Part shown: positions 5,745-6,328 of the stretch, piece after piece
How positions within the stretch are numbered: the first letter of the stretch is position 1
How the letters are laid out: every line of letters begins with the position of its first letter
NCBI GenBank assembly: GCA_031289165.1
Contig: JAITPZ010000273.1
Coordinates: 1-6,328, forward strand
Length of the DNA stretch: 6,328 bases
Origin: Synergistaceae bacterium
GTDB lineage: Bacteria; Synergistota; Synergistia; Synergistales; Aminobacteriaceae
Direction of reading: 5' to 3'
Position numbers and translations under genes: made by a program
The notes under the pieces: generated by a model
Told to the model about the DNA's origin: nothing
The model's database searches: none
Seen by the model: the letters and a program-made list of their open reading frames with translations, nothing else

Positions 5745-6328
5745 CTAATACCTCAGCCCGTAGGCGGGGTAATAAACGCGCTCGTCGTTCAGTCCCTCCT
5801 TCTGGGCCGCCAGTGCCGCCTGGCCCTCCTCGCCGAGGTTGAAGGCGAGAGCGGACGTCAGGACGTGTACCCCGAACATCGGCCCTATCAGGCTGCTGCC
5901 GAAGGTGGGGGAGGTGTCTCCGACGTAGACCGGCAGGTTCGAATACCGGCATATCGGCGCGGCGGGACTGTCAGTCAGGGTGACGACAAACGCGCCCCTT
6001 TTCGCCGTTTTTTCGACGGCCTCCGTCACCTCGATGACGTAGCTGGGAAGTTCGCAGACGACCAGCATGTCCGTTTTCTCCACGGCCCGGGCCTGCTCGA
6101 TGAGCGACACCGACCCCCTGCGCATCAGGACCGCCTTCAGTCCCAGCTCCGTGAAGCGGGTGTAAAACCACTCGGCGACCAGGGCGGAAATGCCCCACCC
6201 CATGCAGTAGATCACCGAGGCCTCTTTTGCGGCCTCGCAGAAGCTGACGATGGCCTCCGATGAAAGGCTGTGCAGGGTCTCGTCGAGGTTGGCGTGTTCC
6301 AGCCGGCAGAGTTTTCGGGGAATGTCCG
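5745..6328 (-). CDS. MurR/RpiR-family transcriptional regulator, SIS-domain part (5' end outside window)
   Basis: The frame is open from the right edge to TAG 5747-5745 and gives 193 residues, with no N-terminus in the window; a GTG at 6215 lies inside the domain and is not the true start. The first visible residues include LEHANLDETLHSLSSEAIVS (9-28), the usual RpiR linker after the DNA-binding domain. Next is a SIS fold: EASVIYCMGWGISALVAEWF (35-54), with the canonical G-x-G-x-S (G43, G45, S47), and the later strand AKRGAFVVTLTDSPAAP (108-124). Family members bind DNA through an N-terminal helix-turn-helix and sense a ligand, usually a phosphosugar, with the SIS domain. Here the second ligand loop, normally S-x-S-G-x-T, reads CELPSYV (91-97), so the effector may differ. 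The transporter gene follows 58 bases downstream, with a weak TCCGA/TCGGA stem (5723-5738) in between. Confidence 0.88.
   Translation of the reverse strand, partial: DIPRKLCRLEHANLDETLHSLSSEAIVSFCEAAKEASVIYCMGWGISALVAEWFYTRFTELGLKAVLMRRGSVSLIEQARAVEKTDMLVVCELPSYVIEVTEAVEKTAKRGAFVVTLTDSPAAPICRYSNLPVYVGDTSPTFGSSLIGPMFGVHVLTSALAFNLGEEGQAALAAQKEGLNDERVYYPAYGLRY

Noticed and set aside
6213..6215. GTG as the start of a short 156-residue SIS protein
   Set aside because: The frame stays open to the window edge, and the upstream residues match the RpiR linker and the first SIS helix. The GTG encodes an internal valine in the first SIS strand.

Overview
This GC-rich window (third codon positions mostly G or C) is an ordinary-looking bacterial chromosomal segment. 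It has five complete protein genes, one gene cut by the right edge, the probable 3' tail of a gene at the left edge, and one decayed gene. Most genes lie on the minus strand; only the hydrogenase-maturation gene and the left-edge fragment are on the plus strand. Several starts are GTG or TTG behind good Shine-Dalgarno sequences. The mix of genes (group 4-type hydrogenase protease, Rpn-type nuclease remnant, RpiR regulator beside a poorly characterised transporter) would fit a fermentative anaerobe. A member of the Synergistota is my guess, from general resemblance only, and it is not demonstrated here.

Layout, left to right. At 2-70 (+) there is a probable C-terminal tail of a gene starting outside the window. 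At 92-440 (-) lies the remnant of a PD-(D/E)XK (Rpn/YhgA-like) nuclease gene; it has a frameshift just after its start and lacks the segment that should hold the catalytic residues. At 571-1587 (-) is tsaD, which makes the universal t6A modification of tRNA; a strong hairpin follows its stop. It is preceded, with a 4-base GTGA overlap, by an unrecognised secreted-protein gene (1584-2186), so the two are probably translationally coupled. An AT-rich gap (2187-2295) separates these from murJ (2296-3831), the lipid II flippase.

murJ and a hycI-like gene (3907-4392, +) diverge from a 75-base gap that contains a perfect 8-base inverted repeat over the candidate -10 elements. hycI converges on a multi-spanning membrane protein (4463-5686, -). 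The gap between them holds a tandemly duplicated 16-base unit followed by its reverse complement, which can fold into either of two perfect hairpins.

Upstream of the transporter, and in the same direction, is the C-terminal part of a MurR/RpiR-family regulator with a SIS domain (5745-6328, cut by the window edge). Regulator and transporter probably form one transcription unit, with the regulator controlling import or export of an unknown metabolite. One ligand loop of the SIS domain is altered, so the effector may not be a sugar phosphate. I found no tRNA, rRNA, CRISPR array, insertion sequence or convincing new multi-gene system; the less familiar items are the transporter/regulator pair, the secreted protein coupled to tsaD, and the intergenic repeats.
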